DNA of 64,000 nt, taken from assembly GCA_037013685.1 (NCBI GenBank), contig CM072884.1, positions 107,931,548 through 107,995,547 on the forward strand, given 5' to 3'. Positions 61,801 to 64,000 of this stretch are shown one piece after another. The notes under the pieces were generated by a model. The model had not been told where the DNA came from. It ran no database searches and saw only the letters and a list, made by a program, of their open reading frames with translations. Numbering within the stretch: position 1 is the first letter of the stretch; the number at the start of each line of letters is the position of its first letter. The position numbers were made by a program, and so were the translations under genes. This stretch comes from Acridotheres tristis. Taxonomy: Eukaryota > Chordata > Aves > Passeriformes > Sturnidae.

Positions 61801-63504
61801 ATGAACTGTATGAAAACCATACTTTCAACCTAATATTTCTTTTTTGATGGTTGCATTTGTGAAATTGAGATCCTGGAAAACCATGAAGATGTCTTCATCA
61901 TGAAAGGTGACCTTTTTCAAGATACCACATCCTGTGTGGTTAAATGGCTTATGCATTTATTAGCACCTTTAGATTCAGAGCCTGCCCACTTGGTGTTAGC
62001 AGAGGAATATTTTGCCTTCTCTGATGTCAGTATGTGCTGTAACACATTCCAGAAAATTCCAGAAAACCTGTGAAGAAAATGTAGCATAGGCTTAAGACTC
62101 ATGAACCTTAAACGGTTTGGAAAGCCTTTAGATAAAGTCTGAGAAGGGCAGGCTTACATCTTACAAATATTGACTACTTAAAGGACAGGGCTCAGCAAAT
62201 AAGACTTGATAGAGTCAATTGAACACTTCTATTATGTGCAGATTAAGTGCTGCTTTCCACTTTAAAGGTTTTATTTTGTACCTACTGTCTTCTTCAAGAA
62301 GGTTCTTGAGATCCTCTGGGATACTGGAGAGGAATTTCATTGTGGCAGGGAGATGATAATTTTTAGGCTCTCACAGAAAGCCATAATCTTGTGGGACAGA
62401 GATTAGGAACAAAGGATACAATAAACCTCCACAAACAGAACAGAAGCTGGCCTGGAAGTCTGAAGGGCCACATTGAACTTCTTTACTTGAATTCCCAAGT
62501 TTACAGGAAGTAATTATAGTCTGAAGATAGAGACTTCACCAAGGCTGGTCCAAAACTAAGCTCTGAAACAGATGTGCTTGTAGAATTGTGTGAGTTCTTA
62601 AAGCTATTTAAGAAACAGAAGGTGGATCTTAATATCCATATTTAAGGATTAATCATCTGCAGCTGGTGTGAAACATTCACAAGTGAGACTAAAAGTAAGC
62701 CTTCAGGCCTTCTGGTGAGGAGATAATCGAGTGGTTATGACACTGCAGTGACAGCCCTGAGGTTTCCTGCTCTTTAGGGCCTCTGTAGATGGCACAGCCA
62801 TGCCAGCAGGACAGTCCTGTGCATGTTGTGCAGGGGGTTATGCCTCTTCCAGGATATTTTGTGCTACAGATCTTTCCCAGACAGTTTTCACTGAGATGGT
62901 TTCCAAGATAGTAATTCCTTTTTTTGCCTAACAAGAGAAGTCAGAAAATAATTGGTGCTTAGTAAATAGCACAATACAATTTAGCTGACCGTTAAAAAAG
63001 CCCCCAACAAGAGCAAAGCAGCAAACAAATCTCAGTAGACCAGTGATTCCACAAAATATAAATATGGGCAGGAAAACATGTACTAATGCCACTGTGATCA
63101 CAAGAAAGTACAGGAGAACAACATATATGAAGTTTCTCAGGCCTGGCCTAGTCACTGGATCTACCCTGGTTTACACCATCTAAAGTCCTGATACATAACT
63201 GTAGTCATTGCTGCTGGTTTTGTGCGTGAAGATGAAATTCAGTTCAAGGTGACCAGGAAAAACTTGTACACGTCAGTTAAAAAAAAATTGTAGTAGATAT
63301 CAATGTCATTTTAGAAATAATTGAACTATTCTGCAAATATAGATATCTTCTTCATCTCTTTCCATTACCTTTTTACTGTGATGAAATCAGCTCTGGGAAT
63401 TCTGCTTTGGTTCATCTTGACTTTTTGAAGTTATTTTATACTCTGCACAAGAAGTACATAATGTACATGGACACTTGCACCCTTCTTGGGGTTATTTTGT
63501 GGAG
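58861..63504. other. AT-rich unique sequence, nothing firmly recognised
   Basis: No exon or transposon was recognised. Near 61689-61726, ATTATTGCA and TGCAATAAT form a perfect 9-bp inverted repeat with a 20-base AT-rich loop. AGAATCATAGAAT near 61669 resembles a CR1 tail on the minus strand, but no CR1 body follows, so it is not called. Confidence 0.4.
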
Positions 63505-63521
63505 GATGTGTGTGTGTGTAG
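63505..63521 (+). repeat. Short (TG)n microsatellite
   Basis: About six to seven TG dinucleotides directly upstream of the CR1 segment. Very short. Confidence 0.7.
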
Positions 63522-63542
63522 AGGTTATAAATATATTTTAGC

Positions 63543-64000
63543 TTGGATGGGAGTACACTTTGCTGGGTAAAAAACTGGGTGGATGACTGGACCAAAGAGT
63601 GGTGGTGCAGGAAGTGAAATTCAGTTGATGACTAGTCACCAGTGGGTTCCCCAGGGCCTAGTATTGGGGCCAGTTCTGTTTAATGCCTTTATCAACAATC
63701 TAGAAAAGGGGATCAAGTGCACTCTCAGTCAGTTTGCAGATGACACCATCATGCATTTGGCATGACTGTTGATCTCAGGGCAGGAAGGTTCTGCAGGGGG
63801 ATCTGGACAGGTGGGATTGATGGATTGAGGCCAATGAACATGAGCCAGATATGTCTAGATGGCCAAGGAGACGGATGGCACCTGGCCTGTATCTGCAATA
63901 GTGTGGCCAGTAGGACCAGGGCAGTGACTGTCTCCTTGTACTGGGCACACACCTTGAGTTCTGTGTCCAGTTCTGGACCCCTCACTACAAGAAGGACATT
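63543..64000 (+). mobile_element. CR1 LINE ORF2 segment (reverse transcriptase), continues off the right edge
   Basis: The left edge matches avian CR1 at ACACTTTGCTGGGTAAAAAA. The frame at 63583-63765 reads [20 protein letters not shown] and then SQFADDT, which is the CR1 reverse-transcriptase core with the catalytic FADD box. It stops early, at about 63763. After GAGGCCAAT (about 63830-63838) the sequence jumps to CATGAGCC, which in intact CR1 lies more than 100 bp downstream, so an internal deletion is inferred. The copy then follows CR1 through GGCACCTGGCCTGTATCTG, GTGTGGCCAG and CCCCTCACTACAAGAAGG to the window end. It is 5'-truncated and inactive. Confidence 0.93.

Noticed and set aside
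1..64000. CRISPR array, prophage, operon or other prokaryotic system
   Set aside because: No spaced short direct repeats, no long co-directional genes and no ribosome-binding pattern; the CR1 copies and vertebrate-type microsatellites point to a bird nuclear genome.

Overview
The window looks like nuclear DNA from a bird. The main evidence is four CR1 LINE copies of the avian type: 3' ends at about 29042-29128 and 35932-36099, a minus-strand piece at about 48490-48652, and a reverse-transcriptase segment from about 63543 that runs off the right edge. There is also one much older amniote-type CR1 relic at about 25990-26760. A minus-strand retroviral LTR-like block lies at about 29514-30056. 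The sequence is AT-rich to neutral, with local GC-richer stretches and long tetranucleotide microsatellites. No bacterial, plasmid, CRISPR or organellar feature was seen, and I cannot name the species.

I could not find a supportable cellular protein-coding exon, tRNA or rRNA. Most open frames are short, overlap on both strands and show no recognisable domain. The longest come from microsatellites: the FLPS-type and RKEG-type frames around 23.2-25.1 kb. The window is therefore best read as intergenic or deep-intronic sequence, possibly a gene desert with regulatory DNA. Single-sequence reading cannot detect conservation, so unrecognised short exons or a lncRNA cannot be excluded.

Layout. 1-6.5 kb is unique sequence with two GC-richer patches (2.9-3.6 and 5.2-6.1 kb). 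6476-6579 is an (ATCC)n array next to a decayed 27-28 bp tandem repeat. 6.7-23.2 kb is mostly unique, with a weak protein-like minus-strand stretch near 8.1-8.6 kb, a TG/TA array at 12.65 kb, paired E-box palindromes at 9.69 and 14.59 kb, and a poly-T run at 17.9 kb. 23246-25127 holds the most striking structure: a long (CCTT)n block and a long (GGAA)n block facing each other in inverted orientation, about 1.15 kb apart. 26.0-36.1 kb carries most of the recognisable transposon remains, plus a 24-bp minisatellite at 34690. 36.1-63.5 kb is largely unique sequence with one minus-strand CR1 fragment, a poly-C run, an odd AGGTCA-bearing segment at 58.5-58.9 kb and several possible regulatory hairpins or palindromes. 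The right edge enters a CR1 body with an apparent internal deletion.

No set of genes working together can be described, and I found no convincing new biological system. The findings most worth checking are the inverted polypyrimidine/polypurine pair, the palindrome and inverted-repeat cluster at 28343-28414, the AGGTCA cluster, the minus-strand LTR and the 214-codon open frame at 39530-40174.
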